A stretch of DNA of 64,000 nt from a bacterium BMS3Abin11 (GCA_002897635.1 BDTD01000023.1:16219-80218), one strand, 5' to 3'. Numbered from the stretch's first letter, positions 18,933 to 29,812 are shown. Notes: generated from the letters alone by a model not told the origin. Numbers and translations are program-made.

Positions 18933-19778
18933 ATGTTGACAAAAGCCGATGGCTCTCCGCTCCTGCAAACGGGGCGGGCAGCCATCATGGGCATACTCAA
19001 TGCGACCCCCGATTCCTTTTCGGACGGGGGTCTTTTTCTTTCTGTTGATGAGGCCGTTGATCATGTGGCAAGAATGATTGATGAAGGTGCCGATATCATC
19101 GATATTGGGGGTGAATCAACGCGACCGGGTGCAACCCCAGTCAATGCTGATGAGGAAATGCAGCGTGTTATTCCGATCATAGAGGGACTGGTAGGGCGCT
19201 TTGATGTGACGATATCTATCGATACATCAAAGGCTCAGGTGATGGATGCAGCGGTGAATGCCGGTGCAGCCATGATCAACGATGTATGTGCTCTGACGGA
19301 GGAGGATACGCTCAGTGTTGCTGCAGAATTAAACGTGCCAGTTTGCTTGATGCATATGCAGGGGCAGCCATGGACCATGCAGGCTAACCCAGTTTATGGA
19401 GATGTAACTGCGACTATCAGGGATTATCTGTCTCGGCGTGTAGTTGCCTGTGTAGCAGCCGGGCTGGATATCAACAACCTGATACTCGATCCGGGATTTG
19501 GTTTTGGCAAGACACAGAAGCAAAATTTTACTCTGTTGAATGAGCTGCAACATGTCAGTAGCCATGGTCTGCCGATTATGGCAGGCCTGTCCCGTAAGAG
19601 TGTAATTGGTGAGACTCTGGGTTTAGCGGTTAAGGATAGAATATATGCCAGTATCGCACTGGCCTTGCTGGCAGTGCGAAATGGTGCCAATATTGTCAGG
19701 GTTCATGATGTGAAGGCGACAACCGATGCTATACGTATGGTGGAAGCAGTGGAAAAAGTGAGAAAGGAAAGTACATGA
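18933..19778 (+). CDS. folP: Dihydropteroate synthase
   Basis: This enzyme joins p-aminobenzoate to the pterin diphosphate in folate synthesis and is the sulfonamide target. The 281-residue TIM barrel has the two signatures GILNATPDSFSDGG and DIGGESTRPGA, plus INDVCAL, DPGFGFGKT and GLSRKS (phosphate and pterin contacts). It starts 7 bases after ftsH and overlaps glmM by four bases (ATGA), so ftsH-folP-glmM is translated as a coupled unit. Confidence 0.97.
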   Translation: MLTKADGSPLLQTGRAAIMGILNATPDSFSDGGLFLSVDEAVDHVARMIDEGADIIDIGGESTRPGATPVNADEEMQRVIPIIEGLVGRFDVTISIDTSKAQVMDAAVNAGAAMINDVCALTEEDTLSVAAELNVPVCLMHMQGQPWTMQANPVYGDVTATIRDYLSRRVVACVAAGLDINNLILDPGFGFGKTQKQNFTLLNELQHVSSHGLPIMAGLSRKSVIGETLGLAVKDRIYASIALALLAVRNGANIVRVHDVKATTDAIRMVEAVEKVRKEST

Positions 19779-21118
19779 AATATTTTGGTACAGATGGAAT
19801 TCGCGGGCGCATGGGAGAAGAGCCGATCACACCCTCTACAGTGATGAAATTAGGCTGGGCGCTGGGCAAGGTGCTCGGTAGCAATGGTGATAGCCATGGC
19901 AAAATAATCATTGGTAAAGATACTCGTGTTTCAGGTTATCTGCTTGAGTCTGCAATGGAAGCCGGTCTTATTTCTGCCGGTGTCGATGTCAGTTTATTAG
20001 GGCCGATGCCGACACCGGGTATTGCCTATCTGGCGCGCACAGCGCGCGCCCAGGCTGGGGTGGTCATCAGTGCTTCTCACAACCCTTATTATGACAACGG
20101 TATCAAATTCTTCTCTACTGCGGGGGAGAAACTGCCTGATGAGACAGAGCAGGCGATCGAGCAAATGATGCAGCAGCCCTTCAGGACTATTGACTCCCAT
20201 GATCTGGGTAAGGCCACTCGATATCCCGATGCCGCTGGGCGTTATATTGAATATTGCAAGGCGACAATTGGCAATCAGGTAAGTCTTGAAGGGCTGAATA
20301 TAGTACTGGATTGCGCAAATGGTGCCAGTTATCACATCGCACCTTGCGTGTTATCAGAACTGGGAGCTCGACTGCATGTGATTGGCGACGAGCCTGATGG
20401 TTTTAATATTAATGAAGGTTATGGTGCTACGGATACTGCAGCATTACAATCTGAAGTTGTGAAGCAAGGTGCAGACCTGGGTATTGCACTGGATGGTGAC
20501 GGCGATCGCCTGATGATGGTTGATCATCGCGGTGAGATCATTAATGGCGACAAGCTGATTCTCATTATGGCACTGGCTCGGTCCCGGCGTGGAGAACTGC
20601 AGGGCGGTGTTGTCGGTACAGTGATGAGCAATCTTGGGATGGAACAGGCTTTGCGTGCAAATAAAATTGATTTTCTGAGGGCCGCCGTTGGTGACCGTTA
20701 TGTACTGGAAATGATGAAGAAAAATGGCTGGCAATTAGGTGGTGAAGCCTCCGGCCATATAATTTGTCTGGATAAATCAACTACGGGCGATGGTATTGTT
20801 GCGGCGCTGGAAGTATTGCAAGTCATACATGATAGCGGCAATACACTGGCAGAACTTGCTGGAGAAATGGAAACTTGCCCGCAAACGATGATTAATGTAG
20901 AGATTTCGCGTGATTTCAATATGAATGATAATCACCTTATCAGGGATGCAGTCACTGAGGCAGAAACAGAACTTGGTGATCGCGGGCGCGTCGTACTCAG
21001 GCCCTCTGGGACAGAGCCGTTGATCAGGGTGATGATTGAAGGCATTGATGCTTCTCAGGTAAAAAGCCATTGCGAGTCACTGGCTGAAATCGTTCGCCAG
21101 GCATCGGCTGCAAATTAA
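19775..21118 (+). CDS. glmM: Phosphoglucosamine mutase
   Basis: A 447-residue alpha-D-phosphohexomutase that converts glucosamine 6-phosphate to glucosamine 1-phosphate for UDP-GlcNAc, peptidoglycan and LPS. The N-terminus YFGTDGIRG, the active phosphoserine loop ISASHNPYYDNGIK, the metal loop DGDGDR, the sugar loop GGEASGH and the phosphate loop RPSGTEPLIRV are all intact. Length matches E. coli (445). Confidence 0.97.
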   Translation: MKYFGTDGIRGRMGEEPITPSTVMKLGWALGKVLGSNGDSHGKIIIGKDTRVSGYLLESAMEAGLISAGVDVSLLGPMPTPGIAYLARTARAQAGVVISASHNPYYDNGIKFFSTAGEKLPDETEQAIEQMMQQPFRTIDSHDLGKATRYPDAAGRYIEYCKATIGNQVSLEGLNIVLDCANGASYHIAPCVLSELGARLHVIGDEPDGFNINEGYGATDTAALQSEVVKQGADLGIALDGDGDRLMMVDHRGEIINGDKLILIMALARSRRGELQGGVVGTVMSNLGMEQALRANKIDFLRAAVGDRYVLEMMKKNGWQLGGEASGHIICLDKSTTGDGIVAALEVLQVIHDSGNTLAELAGEMETCPQTMINVEISRDFNMNDNHLIRDAVTEAETELGDRGRVVLRPSGTEPLIRVMIEGIDASQVKSHCESLAEIVRQASAAN

Positions 21119-21197
21119 CTAATTCACATTGATTTTCAAGTGCTTCACGCGTACCATTGCGCCCCCATCATATACGGTAAAAATACAGGAGTATTGA

Positions 21198-21953
21198 ATG
21201 CGTCGTCCCCTGGTTGCTGGAAACTGGAAGATGAACGGTGACTCAGAGAGTACCGTGAACCTGGTCAATGGTATTGCAAATGGTCGTGGTGATGTCACCA
21301 ACGCAGAAGTGCTTATCTGTCCACCTTATATATTAATTCCGCGTGCAGCCGATGCTTTAAACGGGCGCGATGATATTTCCCTCGGTGGGCAGGATCTGGA
21401 TATTAATGAAAGCGGCGCATTTACCGGCCAGATATCCGCATCTATGTTAGTAGATGCCGGGTGTAAGTATGTCCTGGTTGGCCACTCAGAACGTCGTGCC
21501 ATCTATGGTGAAAGTGACCAGGATGTAGCGGCCAAGTTCAACACAGCGCAGAATGGTGGCCTAATCCCTGTGTTGTGTGTGGGGGAAACCCTGGCTGAAA
21601 GAGAAACCGGTGACACTGAAACGGTTGTCGCTCGCCAGCTGCAGGCAATAATTGAGACCGTTGGTATCGATAAGCTGGCTAATTCTGTCATCGCCTATGA
21701 GCCTGTTTGGGCAATTGGTACCGGCATGACAGCTACTCCTGAGCAGGCGCAGGAAGTGCACAAGTTTATCCGCAATATGCTTTCGGGCCTAAGTGCAGAG
21801 GTAGCAGAAAACATGCAGATCCTGTATGGCGGCAGTATGAATGCTGGTAATGCAGATGCACTAATCGGTATGCAGGATATCGATGGTGGTCTGATTGGCG
21901 GGGCATCTCTCCAGGCCGAAAGCTTCCTTGCTATTTGCAAGGCTGCAAACTAA
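21198..21953 (+). CDS. tpiA: Triosephosphate isomerase
   Basis: A 251-residue TIM-barrel glycolytic enzyme that interconverts dihydroxyacetone phosphate and glyceraldehyde 3-phosphate. The catalytic Lys is in NWKMNG, His in VGHSERR and Glu in AYEPVWAIGTG. The phosphate loop GGSMNAGN and the GGLIGGASL region close the barrel. It lies between glmM and secG, a frequent gammaproteobacterial placement. Confidence 0.97.
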   Translation: MRRPLVAGNWKMNGDSESTVNLVNGIANGRGDVTNAEVLICPPYILIPRAADALNGRDDISLGGQDLDINESGAFTGQISASMLVDAGCKYVLVGHSERRAIYGESDQDVAAKFNTAQNGGLIPVLCVGETLAERETGDTETVVARQLQAIIETVGIDKLANSVIAYEPVWAIGTGMTATPEQAQEVHKFIRNMLSGLSAEVAENMQILYGGSMNAGNADALIGMQDIDGGLIGGASLQAESFLAICKAAN

Positions 21954-21974
21954 GAAATCAACTGATCAATCGTC

Positions 21975-22460
21975 ATGGTTAATATACTGATAGCAATTCA
22001 CGTACTGGTTGCCGTAAGCATCGTCGTTTTAGTGTTGGTGCAACACGGCAAGGGTGCTGATGCAGGTGCCGCATTCGGCGGTGGAGGGGGTGCTTCTGGT
22101 TCTCTTTTTGGTAGTCAGGGTTCAGCAAATTTTCTCTCGCGCACCACCGCGGTGCTTGCGACTGTTTTCTTTTTGACCAGTTTGTCGCTTACCTATCTTT
22201 ACAGCAAATCAGCAAAGCCTACCAGTGTAACAGACAGTGTTATTCAGAAGGTTGAAAAAAACTTACCGGAAAAGACAGAAACCATGCCGTCTTTACCTGC
22301 TGGGAATATTAATGGATCAACGAAGAGTAGTGTCCCTGCATTGCCTGCCACAGACGCGGGTTCATCGACTGTGGATATTCCAGTGGTCACTGAAGTACCT
22401 AATGTGACAGAGGTGCCAGAGGTACCAGGTAAAGTTAAGGGCAACGCTACTAATCCATGA
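21975..22460 (+). CDS. secG: Protein-export membrane protein SecG with extended tail
   Basis: The small SecYEG subunit: two membrane spans (~4-22 and ~57-75) flanking the conserved GGGGGASGSLFGSQGSANFLSRTTA loop region (Gly/Ser-rich at ~35-55). The family norm is ~75-115 residues, whereas this protein has 161. The extra ~80 residues form a Pro/Thr/Val-rich, acidic tail ending in VTEVPNVTEVPEVPG-like repeats, probably disordered. The tail varies between species and no function is assigned. It starts 21 bases after tpiA. Confidence 0.93.
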   Translation: MVNILIAIHVLVAVSIVVLVLVQHGKGADAGAAFGGGGGASGSLFGSQGSANFLSRTTAVLATVFFLTSLSLTYLYSKSAKPTSVTDSVIQKVEKNLPEKTETMPSLPAGNINGSTKSSVPALPATDAGSSTVDIPVVTEVPNVTEVPEVPGKVKGNATNP

Positions 22461-22579
22461 ATATTCATCTTCCATCCCAGATCGTCCATCTCTGCGTTAA
22501 GGATCTTCGCAATAGCCAGCTATTACGTACGATCCTTGCCTTGATATGAACAATCTGGAATGCAATCTGATCTATCCAG

Positions 22580-22730
22580 AATTAATAGAGGTGCCCTTAA
22601 GCCTGAAAAATGAATAGAATATTGCCGAAGTGGTGAAATTGGTAGACACGCCGTCTTGAGGGGGCGGTGACGCAAGTCATGCCGGTTCGAGTCCGGCCTT
22701 CGGCACCACAATTGATAGAAGTGCCCTTAA
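22580..22730. repeat. 21-bp direct repeats flanking tRNA-Leu
   Basis: Bases 22580-22600 and 22710-22730 match at 19 of 21 positions (core ATAGAGGTGCCCTTAA versus ATAGAAGTGCCCTTAA). They bracket the tRNA-Leu gene at a 130-base interval. A related string, AGAGGTACCCTTAAA, occurs at 16901-16915. Between secG and the left repeat there is only a modest hairpin (AAGGATC 22499-22505 with GATCCTT 22531-22537) and no gene. Confidence 0.6.
22624..22708 (+). tRNA. tRNA-Leu (anticodon GAG)
   Basis: An 85-base class II tRNA. Acceptor GCCGAAG pairs with CTTCGGC, the D-arm contains GGTAGAC, and anticodon stem CCGTC/GGCGG encloses TTGAGGG (anticodon GAG). A variable arm, T-arm GCCGG-TTCGAGT-CCGGC and encoded CCA at 22706-22708 complete it. 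The secG-tRNA-Leu-nuoA order is common in gammaproteobacteria. Confidence 0.96.
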
Positions 22731-22850
22731 ATCATTTCAGTCGCTCAACGGGCTGTTGTTTCTTTTCCTACGATAAATAATACTTGTGCAGGTTTTGCGG
22801 CACACATTGTAAGTTATTGAATTATAAGAATTAATTAGTCTTGCTCTGGC

Positions 22851-22879
22851 TTGACACACGGGGCAAGCCGTCCTAGACT
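22851..22879 (+). promoter_or_regulatory. Near-consensus sigma70 promoter of the nuo operon
   Basis: TTGACA at 22851-22856 and TAGACT at 22874-22879 with the ideal 17-base spacer. Transcription would start near 22886, giving a ~66-base leader before nuoA. It is the only strong promoter seen in the 14.5-kb nuo region. Confidence 0.75.
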
Positions 22880-22922
22880 GAGCGTTTCGCTTTTTTGCCG
22901 TACGATTTGGAGGGGGGGGGAT

Positions 22923-22955
22923 ATGCCGAGAGGCATAGTCAATATTATAAAATGA
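22923..22955 (+). CDS. Possible 10-aa leader peptide coupled to nuoA
   Basis: ATG at 22923 follows GGAGG within a run of nine G (22912-22920) and opens a 10-codon frame ([10 protein letters not shown]). Its TGA overlaps the nuoA ATG (ATGA at 22952-22955). The strongest ribosome-binding site in the leader thus belongs to this frame, not to nuoA. Its expression is unproven. Confidence 0.35.
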   Translation: MPRGIVNIIK

Positions 22956-23332
22956 CCATGCTTGAAAACTATATACCGGTTCTGGTGTTCATTGCTGTGG
23001 GCTTTATGATGGGTGCAATGTTTATCATGTTCGGCAAGATTTTCAGCAAGTTACTGAAAGTCGATCGTCCGAATCCTGCCAAGCTGTCACCTTTCGAATG
23101 CGGCTTCGATGAATTTGAAGACGCACGTATGAAATTTGACGTGCGTTATTATCTGGTAGCCATACTGTTTATTATTTTTGATCTTGAAATAGCCTTTCTT
23201 TTCCCCTGGGCAATCGTTCTGCAGGAAGAGTCTGTCGGCATGTTCGGTTTTGTTGCAATGATGATTTTTCTTGGCATACTGGTCATCGGCTTCATATATG
23301 AATGGACAAAAGGAGCGCTGGAATGGGAGTGA
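22952..23332 (+). CDS. nuoA: NADH-quinone oxidoreductase subunit A
   Basis: A membrane-arm subunit of complex I with three spans. The conserved [40 protein letters not shown] region identifies it. I start it at ATG 22952 (126 aa); ATG 22958 ([11 protein letters not shown]) is an equally good alternative. The frame is also open upstream to 22895, but that extension crosses the poly-G run and does not resemble the family. It is the first of 14 nuo genes, and nuoB overlaps its end. Confidence 0.94.
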   Translation: MTMLENYIPVLVFIAVGFMMGAMFIMFGKIFSKLLKVDRPNPAKLSPFECGFDEFEDARMKFDVRYYLVAILFIIFDLEIAFLFPWAIVLQEESVGMFGFVAMMIFLGILVIGFIYEWTKGALEWE

Positions 23333-23817
23333 ATGACAGCGTCGTTGAGAAAGGTGTTGTTGAACAGGGTTGGGCCATTACCACGGCGGACAGCCTGATT
23401 AACTGGGCTCGCACTGGATCGATGTGGCCGGTCACCTTCGGTCTTGCCTGTTGTGCTATTGAAATGATGCATGCGGGTGCTGCGCGCTATGACCTGGATC
23501 GATTTGGTATTATGTTTCGCCCCAGTCCCCGACAGTCAGATGTTATGATTGTCGCTGGTACCCTTACCAACAAGATGGCTGCCCCATTGCGTAAAGTCTA
23601 CGATCAGATGGCTGAACCGCGCTGGGTTATCTCCATGGGCTCCTGTGCCAATGGCGGTGGCTACTACCATTATTCCTATTCTGTTGTGCGTGGTTGTGAT
23701 CGCATCGTACCTGTTGATGTCTATGTACCAGGCTGCCCTCCGACAGCTGAAGCATTGTTATACGGCATACTGCAGTTACAGAAGAAGATTCGAACCAACA
23801 CCATTGCTCGTACCTGA
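23323..23817 (+). CDS. nuoB: NADH-quinone oxidoreductase subunit B
   Basis: The subunit that holds cluster N2, the last iron-sulfur centre before quinone. The Cys ligands are visible in [20 protein letters not shown] and [12 protein letters not shown]. The start at ATG 23323 (164 aa) has GGAG upstream and overlaps the nuoA stop by 10 bases. The short N-terminus is typical of lineages other than enterics. Confidence 0.97.
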   Translation: MGVNDSVVEKGVVEQGWAITTADSLINWARTGSMWPVTFGLACCAIEMMHAGAARYDLDRFGIMFRPSPRQSDVMIVAGTLTNKMAAPLRKVYDQMAEPRWVISMGSCANGGGYYHYSYSVVRGCDRIVPVDVYVPGCPPTAEALLYGILQLQKKIRTNTIART

Positions 23818-23820
23818 CAG

Positions 23821-24426
23821 ATGAACAGTATCGAAAGACTACAGGCGCTGCAATCGCGCATAGCAGAAGTTGCGGGTGACGCTATACAGGCTTCTGCAAT
23901 AGATCTCGGTGAATTGACTGTCGATGTGTCTGAAGATTCACTGCATGACATCTGTAGGAAATTACTCATCGGCGAAAACTTCGCCTTTGATACCCTGATA
24001 GATGTTTGTGCTGTTGACTATCTTAAATATCGCCAGGAGGCCGGTGAAAAATGGGTTAAACCCAGATTTGCCGTGGTTTATCATTTACTTTCTACCTCTC
24101 GCAATCAGCGTCTGCGGCTTCGTGTTTTCGTTGAAGAATCCTCACCTGTGGTCGATTCGGTCATCGATATCTGGAAGTCAGCAGACTGGTATGAGCGTGA
24201 GGCTTTTGACCTCTTCGGAATTCTTTTCAAGGGGCATCCGGATCTGCGTCGAATTTTGACAGACTATGGATTCGTCGGGCATCCGTTCCGCAAAGATTTC
24301 CCGTTGTCGGGTCATGTCGAAATGCGCTATGACGAGGAAAAAAGCAGGGTGGTCTATCAGCCCGTTTCCATCGAACCTCGTATTCTTGTTCCCAGAGTAA
24401 TCCGGGAGGAAGGTTACGGTGCCTGA
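23821..24426 (+). CDS. nuoC: NADH-quinone oxidoreductase subunit C
   Basis: A 201-residue, 30-kDa-type peripheral subunit. The family signature [34 protein letters not shown] is complete. It is encoded separately from nuoD, unlike the fused nuoCD of E. coli and Pseudomonas. It begins three bases after nuoB and overlaps nuoD by 8 bases. Confidence 0.97.
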   Translation: MNSIERLQALQSRIAEVAGDAIQASAIDLGELTVDVSEDSLHDICRKLLIGENFAFDTLIDVCAVDYLKYRQEAGEKWVKPRFAVVYHLLSTSRNQRLRLRVFVEESSPVVDSVIDIWKSADWYEREAFDLFGILFKGHPDLRRILTDYGFVGHPFRKDFPLSGHVEMRYDEEKSRVVYQPVSIEPRILVPRVIREEGYGA

Positions 24427-25672
24427 AATACGCAATTACACAATGAACTTTGGCCCGCAGCATCCAGCGGCGCATGGCGTATTGCGCCTGGTGCTCGAGC
24501 TGGATGGTGAAGTAATAACGCGTGCCGACCCACACATCGGCCTGCTGCACCGTGCGACTGAAAAACTCGCTGAGACGAAGCCTTACAATCAAAGCATCGG
24601 CTATATGGACAGGCTCGATTATGTCTCCATGATGTCGAATGAGCATGCCTATGTGCTGGCGATTGAGAAAATGCTCAGTGTAGAAGTCCCTTTGCGCGCT
24701 CAGTATATCCGGGTCATGTTTGATGAAATTACACGCATTCTGAATCATCTGCTATGGCTGGGAACACATGGCCTGGATATTGGTGCAATGACCATGTTTC
24801 TCTATTGTTTTAGAGAACGCGAGGATCTGATGGATATCTACGAGGCGGTGTCCGGTGCGCGTTTACATGCGACCTATTATCGTCCTGGCGGTGTCTACCG
24901 GGACCTGCCGGATCGTATGTCGCAGTATGAACCGTCTAAATGGCATAACCAGAAGGCCGTCGACCGCATGAATGAGAACCGTCAGGGTTCTCTGCTTGAC
25001 TTCATCTGGGATTTTACCGAACGCTTCCCTGCTCATGTTGATGAATACGAAGCCTTATTAACCGATAACCGCATCTGGAAGCAACGTACCGTTGATATTG
25101 GTGTCGTTTCACCCGAACGGGCAAGAAACCTTGGCTTTACAGGGCCCATGCTGCGTGGTTCAGGCGTTGAATGGGATCTGCGCAAAAAGCAGCCCTATGA
25201 AGTTTATGACCGGCTTGATTTTGATATTCCCGTTGGTACTAATGGTGACAACTATGACCGCTATCTGGTGCGCATGGAAGAGTTTCGCCAATCCAATCGT
25301 ATCATTCGACAGTGTGTTGAATGGCTGCGAAATAATCACGGTGCGGTGATGGTGGAAGACCATAAAATTGTTCCACCAAAGCGTGAATCCATGAAGCACG
25401 ACATGGAATCGCTGATTCATCATTTTAAATTGTTTACCGAGGGTTATTGCGTGCCGCAAGGCCAGGCCTATGCCGCTATCGAGCATCCTAAGGGTGAATT
25501 CGGCATCTATCTTGTTTCAGACGGCGCCAACAAACCCTATAGAGTCAAGATTCGTGCCCCGGGATTTGCACATCTCGCTGCAATGGATGAAATGTCCAAT
25601 GGTCACATGCTGGCTGACGTAGTGGCTATTATTGGTACCCTGGACATTGTTTTCGGAGAAATTGATCGATGA
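24419..25672 (+). CDS. nuoD: NADH-quinone oxidoreductase subunit D
   Basis: A 417-residue, 49-kDa-type subunit that lines the quinone-binding cavity together with NuoB. The N-terminus [33 protein letters not shown], the [14 protein letters not shown] stretch and the C-terminal [18 protein letters not shown] are diagnostic. The start is GTG at 24419, overlapping nuoC. The stop overlaps the nuoE ATG (ATGA). Confidence 0.98.
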   Translation: MPEIRNYTMNFGPQHPAAHGVLRLVLELDGEVITRADPHIGLLHRATEKLAETKPYNQSIGYMDRLDYVSMMSNEHAYVLAIEKMLSVEVPLRAQYIRVMFDEITRILNHLLWLGTHGLDIGAMTMFLYCFREREDLMDIYEAVSGARLHATYYRPGGVYRDLPDRMSQYEPSKWHNQKAVDRMNENRQGSLLDFIWDFTERFPAHVDEYEALLTDNRIWKQRTVDIGVVSPERARNLGFTGPMLRGSGVEWDLRKKQPYEVYDRLDFDIPVGTNGDNYDRYLVRMEEFRQSNRIIRQCVEWLRNNHGAVMVEDHKIVPPKRESMKHDMESLIHHFKLFTEGYCVPQGQAYAAIEHPKGEFGIYLVSDGANKPYRVKIRAPGFAHLAAMDEMSNGHMLADVVAIIGTLDIVFGEIDR

Positions 25673-26151
25673 CTGCCATGACTTTATCTGCTGCAGCAAT
25701 AAGCCAGATCGAAAAGGAACTTGAAAAGTACCCCGCTGATCGCAGACAGTCTGCTGTAATGGCAGCTTTACGTATCGTTCAGGAAGAGTTTCGCTGGGTC
25801 AGCAAAGATATTATGCAGGAAATCGCTGACTTGCTTGGTATACCGGCCATCCATGTCTATGAAATAGCGACCTTTTATTCAATGTATGAACACGGGGATG
25901 TCGGCGTACACAAGATATGTGTCTGTACCAATATTTCCTGCAAGTTACGCGGTTCTAAAGAAATACTTGACTACCTGAAGGAAAAAACAGGTATCGGACC
26001 GGGTGAAACGACAGCGGACGGGCGTATTTGCATTAAGGAAGTGGAATGTCTGGGGGCCTGCGGCGGGGCACCAATGATGCAGGTTAATAAGGAATACCAC
26101 GAAAATCTGACACCCGACAGTATCGACAGCATACTGGAGGGACTGGATTGA
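25669..26151 (+). CDS. nuoE: NADH-quinone oxidoreductase subunit E
   Basis: A 160-residue, 24-kDa-type subunit of the NADH dehydrogenase module with a thioredoxin-like fold. It binds the [2Fe-2S] cluster N1a through Cys in [11 protein letters not shown] and [12 protein letters not shown]. The helical N-terminus ([19 protein letters not shown]) is also typical. It is coupled to nuoD by a 4-base overlap. Confidence 0.97.
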   Translation: MTAMTLSAAAISQIEKELEKYPADRRQSAVMAALRIVQEEFRWVSKDIMQEIADLLGIPAIHVYEIATFYSMYEHGDVGVHKICVCTNISCKLRGSKEILDYLKEKTGIGPGETTADGRICIKEVECLGACGGAPMMQVNKEYHENLTPDSIDSILEGLD

Positions 26152-26152
26152 C

Positions 26153-27442
26153 ATGATTGACGAAAGCAAACTGAATCTTGTCTGTTTCCGTACCCTTGCC
26201 AGGGATGAGCCATGGAGCATGAAATCCTATCTCGATGTAGGTGGTTATTCAGCGCTGAAAAAGATTTTAAAAGAAAAAACGCCGGCTGATGAGATTATAG
26301 AAGAGGTCAAAGCATCCGGTCTGCGTGGCCGTGGCGGTGCCGGCTTTCCGACCGGTCTTAAGTGGAGTTTTATGCCCCGCACAGCTCCGGGACAGAAATA
26401 TATCATCTGCAATTCAGATGAGGGCGAGCCGGGTACCTTCAAGGACCGCGATATCCTGCGTTATAACCCACATCAGTTGATCGAGGGCATAATTATTGCG
26501 GGCTATAGTATCGGGGCATCCGTAGGATACAACTACATACGTGGTGAATTCTGGGAACCGTATGAACGTTTCAAAGCTGCTTTGGCAGAAGCGAGAGAAG
26601 CCGGGCTGCTCGGTGCTGATATCCAAAGTTCCGGTTTTGATTTTGAGTTACATGTTCATCTTGGTGCAGGGGCCTATATCTGTGGTGAAGAAACGGCATT
26701 ACTGGAATCAATAGAAGGGAAAAAGGGTCAGCCGCGGTTTAAGCCGCCATTTCCTGCTGGTTATGGCCTCTATGGCAAACCGACAACGATTAACAATACA
26801 GAAACCCTGGCATCTATACCGGTGATTCTGGAAAAGGGTGGCAGCTGGTTTGCCGACCTGGGCAAACCCAATAACGGTGGCACAAAGCTTTTTTCAGTCT
26901 CCGGTCATGTCAATAAACCGGGCAACTATGAAGTGCCGATGGGTACCTCGTTCAAGGACCTGCTGGCGTTAGCCGGTGGCGTACGCGATGGCAGAACACT
27001 GAAGGCCGTTATTCCGGGTGGCTCGTCAGTCCCGGTGCTACCGGGGGATGTCATGATGGAACTGGATATGGATTATGATTCGATTGCCGGTGCCGGATCC
27101 ATGCTGGGAGCAGGTTCGGTGATCGTGATGGACGATACGACGGATATGGTCGACGTGCTGGAACGTCTTTCCTGCTTCTACTATGAGGAATCCTGTGGTC
27201 AGTGTACTCCGTGCAGGGAAGGGACGGGCTGGCTATATCGGGTGATACACCGTATCAATTCTGGTGCAGGAAAAAGTGAGGATCTTGATCTGCTGACTGA
27301 CATGGCCAGTAACATACAGGGCCGCACTATCTGTGCATTAGGAGATGCGGCGGCGATGCCGGTAGTAAGTTTTATCACGCGATTCAGAGGTGAATTTGAA
27401 GCAAAAATTGATATTAATATTAATCGCAAAGCAACTGCCTGA
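26153..27442 (+). CDS. nuoF: NADH-quinone oxidoreductase subunit F
   Basis: A 429-residue, 51-kDa-type flavoprotein that oxidises NADH at FMN and passes electrons to cluster N3. FMN/NADH binding is seen in [19 protein letters not shown] and [16 protein letters not shown]. The N3 ligands lie in [11 protein letters not shown], with the last Cys further downstream (TICALGDAA). Its ATG is one base after the nuoE stop. Confidence 0.98.
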   Translation: MIDESKLNLVCFRTLARDEPWSMKSYLDVGGYSALKKILKEKTPADEIIEEVKASGLRGRGGAGFPTGLKWSFMPRTAPGQKYIICNSDEGEPGTFKDRDILRYNPHQLIEGIIIAGYSIGASVGYNYIRGEFWEPYERFKAALAEAREAGLLGADIQSSGFDFELHVHLGAGAYICGEETALLESIEGKKGQPRFKPPFPAGYGLYGKPTTINNTETLASIPVILEKGGSWFADLGKPNNGGTKLFSVSGHVNKPGNYEVPMGTSFKDLLALAGGVRDGRTLKAVIPGGSSVPVLPGDVMMELDMDYDSIAGAGSMLGAGSVIVMDDTTDMVDVLERLSCFYYEESCGQCTPCREGTGWLYRVIHRINSGAGKSEDLDLLTDMASNIQGRTICALGDAAAMPVVSFITRFRGEFEAKIDININRKATA

Positions 27443-27466
27443 AGAATACTGACACATAGACTAAAC

Positions 27467-29812
27467 ATGGCAACAATAGAAATTAACGGACAAAAGATCG
27501 AAGCAGAAGCGGGATCGATGTTGATCAGGGCAGCTGATGCAGCGGGTATCTATATCCCGCGTTTCTGCTATCACGATAAGTTGTCCATTGCCGCGAATTG
27601 CCGCATGTGTCTGGTCGAGGTAGAAAATTCACCGAAGCCGCTGCCCGCCTGTGCCACACCCATTACAGACGGGATGAAGGTAGAAACGCGGTCTGAACAG
27701 GCGCGTGCCGCACAGAAAGGCACCATGGAATTCCTGCTCATCAATCACCCGCTGGATTGCCCGATTTGTGATCAGGGTGGTGAATGTGAGCTACAGGATT
27801 TATCTGTTGGCTATGGCAAAGACATTTCGCGCTTTTCTGAAGGCAAACGTGTTGTACTGGATAAGAATTTAGGCTCGCTAATTTCCACAGACATGACACG
27901 CTGTATTCACTGTACCCGTTGTGTACGTTTTGGCCAGGAGATAGCGGGCATTATGGAACTGGGCATGGTAAACCGCGGCGAGCACAGCGAGATTATGACC
28001 TTTATGGAACAGGCCGTCTGTTCTGAGATGTCAGGTAATGTCATTGATCTGTGCCCGGTCGGTGCGCTGACCTCTAAACCGTTCCGTTTCAGGGCGCGTA
28101 GCTGGGAAATGCAGAACCACCATGGCGTAGCTGTTCACGACACCGTCGGGTCAAACACCATAGTCCAGACTCTACGTGGTGAAGTATTACGTGTGTTACC
28201 ACGCGAGAATCAGGATATAAACGAGGAATGGTTATCAGATCGTGACCGTTTCAGTTACACCGCGAATAACTCAGAGCAGCGTTTGACTACGCCTATGCTG
28301 AAGATCGATGGCGAATGGAAGAAAGTGGACTGGCACACAGCACTGGACAATGTCTCCAGTAAGCTGAAGAAGATTGTTGATGAATATGGTGCAGAAAGCA
28401 TTGGCGCACTGGCTTCGCCAACCTCCACGCTGGAAGAATTCTCCCTGCTGGCAAAACTGATGCGGGGACTGGGTAGCCAGAACATGGACTACCGTCTGCG
28501 TCAGCAGGATTTCAGGGCTGATGGTGCAATGTCTGCCCCCTTACTGGGCGACAGCATAGTAAGTCTGGAGCAGGCCAAAACTGTATTGCTGATAGGCAGC
28601 AATATCCGTAAGGAGCAGCCGATACTGGCAACGCGTCTACGCAAGGCGGCAAAAAACGGTACCAACATCAATGCCATCAACAGCACTAAATTCGATTTTG
28701 CCTTGCCGTTACAGACCAATATTGCTGTTTCACCTGCGATGCTGGTGGCCACACTAGCTAGACTTGTAGTGATCATCTCACTGAAAAAGCAGGTGTCTAT
28801 TAATGATGTGGTGGAAGAAATTGCTGAATCATGCGACGCAAATAAAGAGCTAGATGGACTGGCAGACAGCCTGATTGAAGCAGGTAGCGACGGGCAAATT
28901 ATTATTGGCTCGATGGCGCAAATGGATGCCAATTATTCTCTGCTGGTTGCGCTTGCTACGATTATTGGGAATATTACCGATGCCAAATCCGGAAGACTGG
29001 AAGAGGGCAACGCAGCAGCGGCCTGGCAGGCATCATTCCTGCCATTTTCTGATAAGGAAATAGCCGGTAAGAACACCACAGAGATGCTGAACCCAGCTTT
29101 GAAGGCCTGTTTGTTATTTAATATTGAACCATCGCTGGATTGTATCGCTGGCAATAAGGCGGTGGATGCGTTACATGAGACAGGCATGGTCATCCATGTC
29201 GGTTGTTATCGCAGTGAGGAAATTGAAGAGCTTGCGCATGTCATGCTGCCATTAGCTTCTGTTACTGAGAGCGATGGAACACACGTCAATTGTGAAGGCA
29301 ATATGCAAAGCTGGAAGGCGGTGGTTCACCCACAGGGCGATGCGAAACCCGGTTGGAAAGTGCTGCGTGTGCTGGCGAATTATCTTGAGCTGGATGGCTT
29401 TGATTATACTGCAAGCGAAACGATTCGAGACGAAAGCAGCAGTCTCATCAGTGCAGCAACAAGAACAGCTAGTATGGAGCTATATGCACCTGTGCTTGTT
29501 GAACAAAATATGTTGGCGTGTATCTCTCATCTTTCTTTATATCGTGTTGATACCGTTACACGTCGCTCACAGCCGTTGCAACAGACGCTGGATAATCCAC
29601 CTGCAGCAGCGGGTATGCACCCGGACACACTGGCATCTATGGGGATAGATGACGGCATCACGGTAGAACTGGCAAATGGAGATGAAAAAATTGACATCAG
29701 CGTGTATGCCAGTACATCAATACCATTGAACTGCGTCTTGTTGCCAACTGCAATGCGGGAGACCGCCGCATTGGGCAGTGCAAACTGGTTAGAGGTGAAG
29801 TCCCATGCCTGA
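27467..29812 (+). CDS. nuoG: NADH-quinone oxidoreductase subunit G
   Basis: A 781-residue, 75-kDa-type subunit carrying the chain of iron-sulfur clusters. The N-terminal [2Fe-2S] domain has [21 protein letters not shown] His-ligated cluster site lies in [18 protein letters not shown], and a [4Fe-4S] site in [15 protein letters not shown]. The rest is a molybdopterin-oxidoreductase-like domain that has lost cofactor binding in the family. It is shorter than E. coli NuoG (908) and closer to the alphaproteobacterial/mitochondrial size. It overlaps nuoH by 8 bases. Confidence 0.97.
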   Translation: MATIEINGQKIEAEAGSMLIRAADAAGIYIPRFCYHDKLSIAANCRMCLVEVENSPKPLPACATPITDGMKVETRSEQARAAQKGTMEFLLINHPLDCPICDQGGECELQDLSVGYGKDISRFSEGKRVVLDKNLGSLISTDMTRCIHCTRCVRFGQEIAGIMELGMVNRGEHSEIMTFMEQAVCSEMSGNVIDLCPVGALTSKPFRFRARSWEMQNHHGVAVHDTVGSNTIVQTLRGEVLRVLPRENQDINEEWLSDRDRFSYTANNSEQRLTTPMLKIDGEWKKVDWHTALDNVSSKLKKIVDEYGAESIGALASPTSTLEEFSLLAKLMRGLGSQNMDYRLRQQDFRADGAMSAPLLGDSIVSLEQAKTVLLIGSNIRKEQPILATRLRKAAKNGTNINAINSTKFDFALPLQTNIAVSPAMLVATLARLVVIISLKKQVSINDVVEEIAESCDANKELDGLADSLIEAGSDGQIIIGSMAQMDANYSLLVALATIIGNITDAKSGRLEEGNAAAAWQASFLPFSDKEIAGKNTTEMLNPALKACLLFNIEPSLDCIAGNKAVDALHETGMVIHVGCYRSEEIEELAHVMLPLASVTESDGTHVNCEGNMQSWKAVVHPQGDAKPGWKVLRVLANYLELDGFDYTASETIRDESSSLISAATRTASMELYAPVLVEQNMLACISHLSLYRVDTVTRRSQPLQQTLDNPPAAAGMHPDTLASMGIDDGITVELANGDEKIDISVYASTSIPLNCVLLPTAMRETAALGSANWLEVKSHA

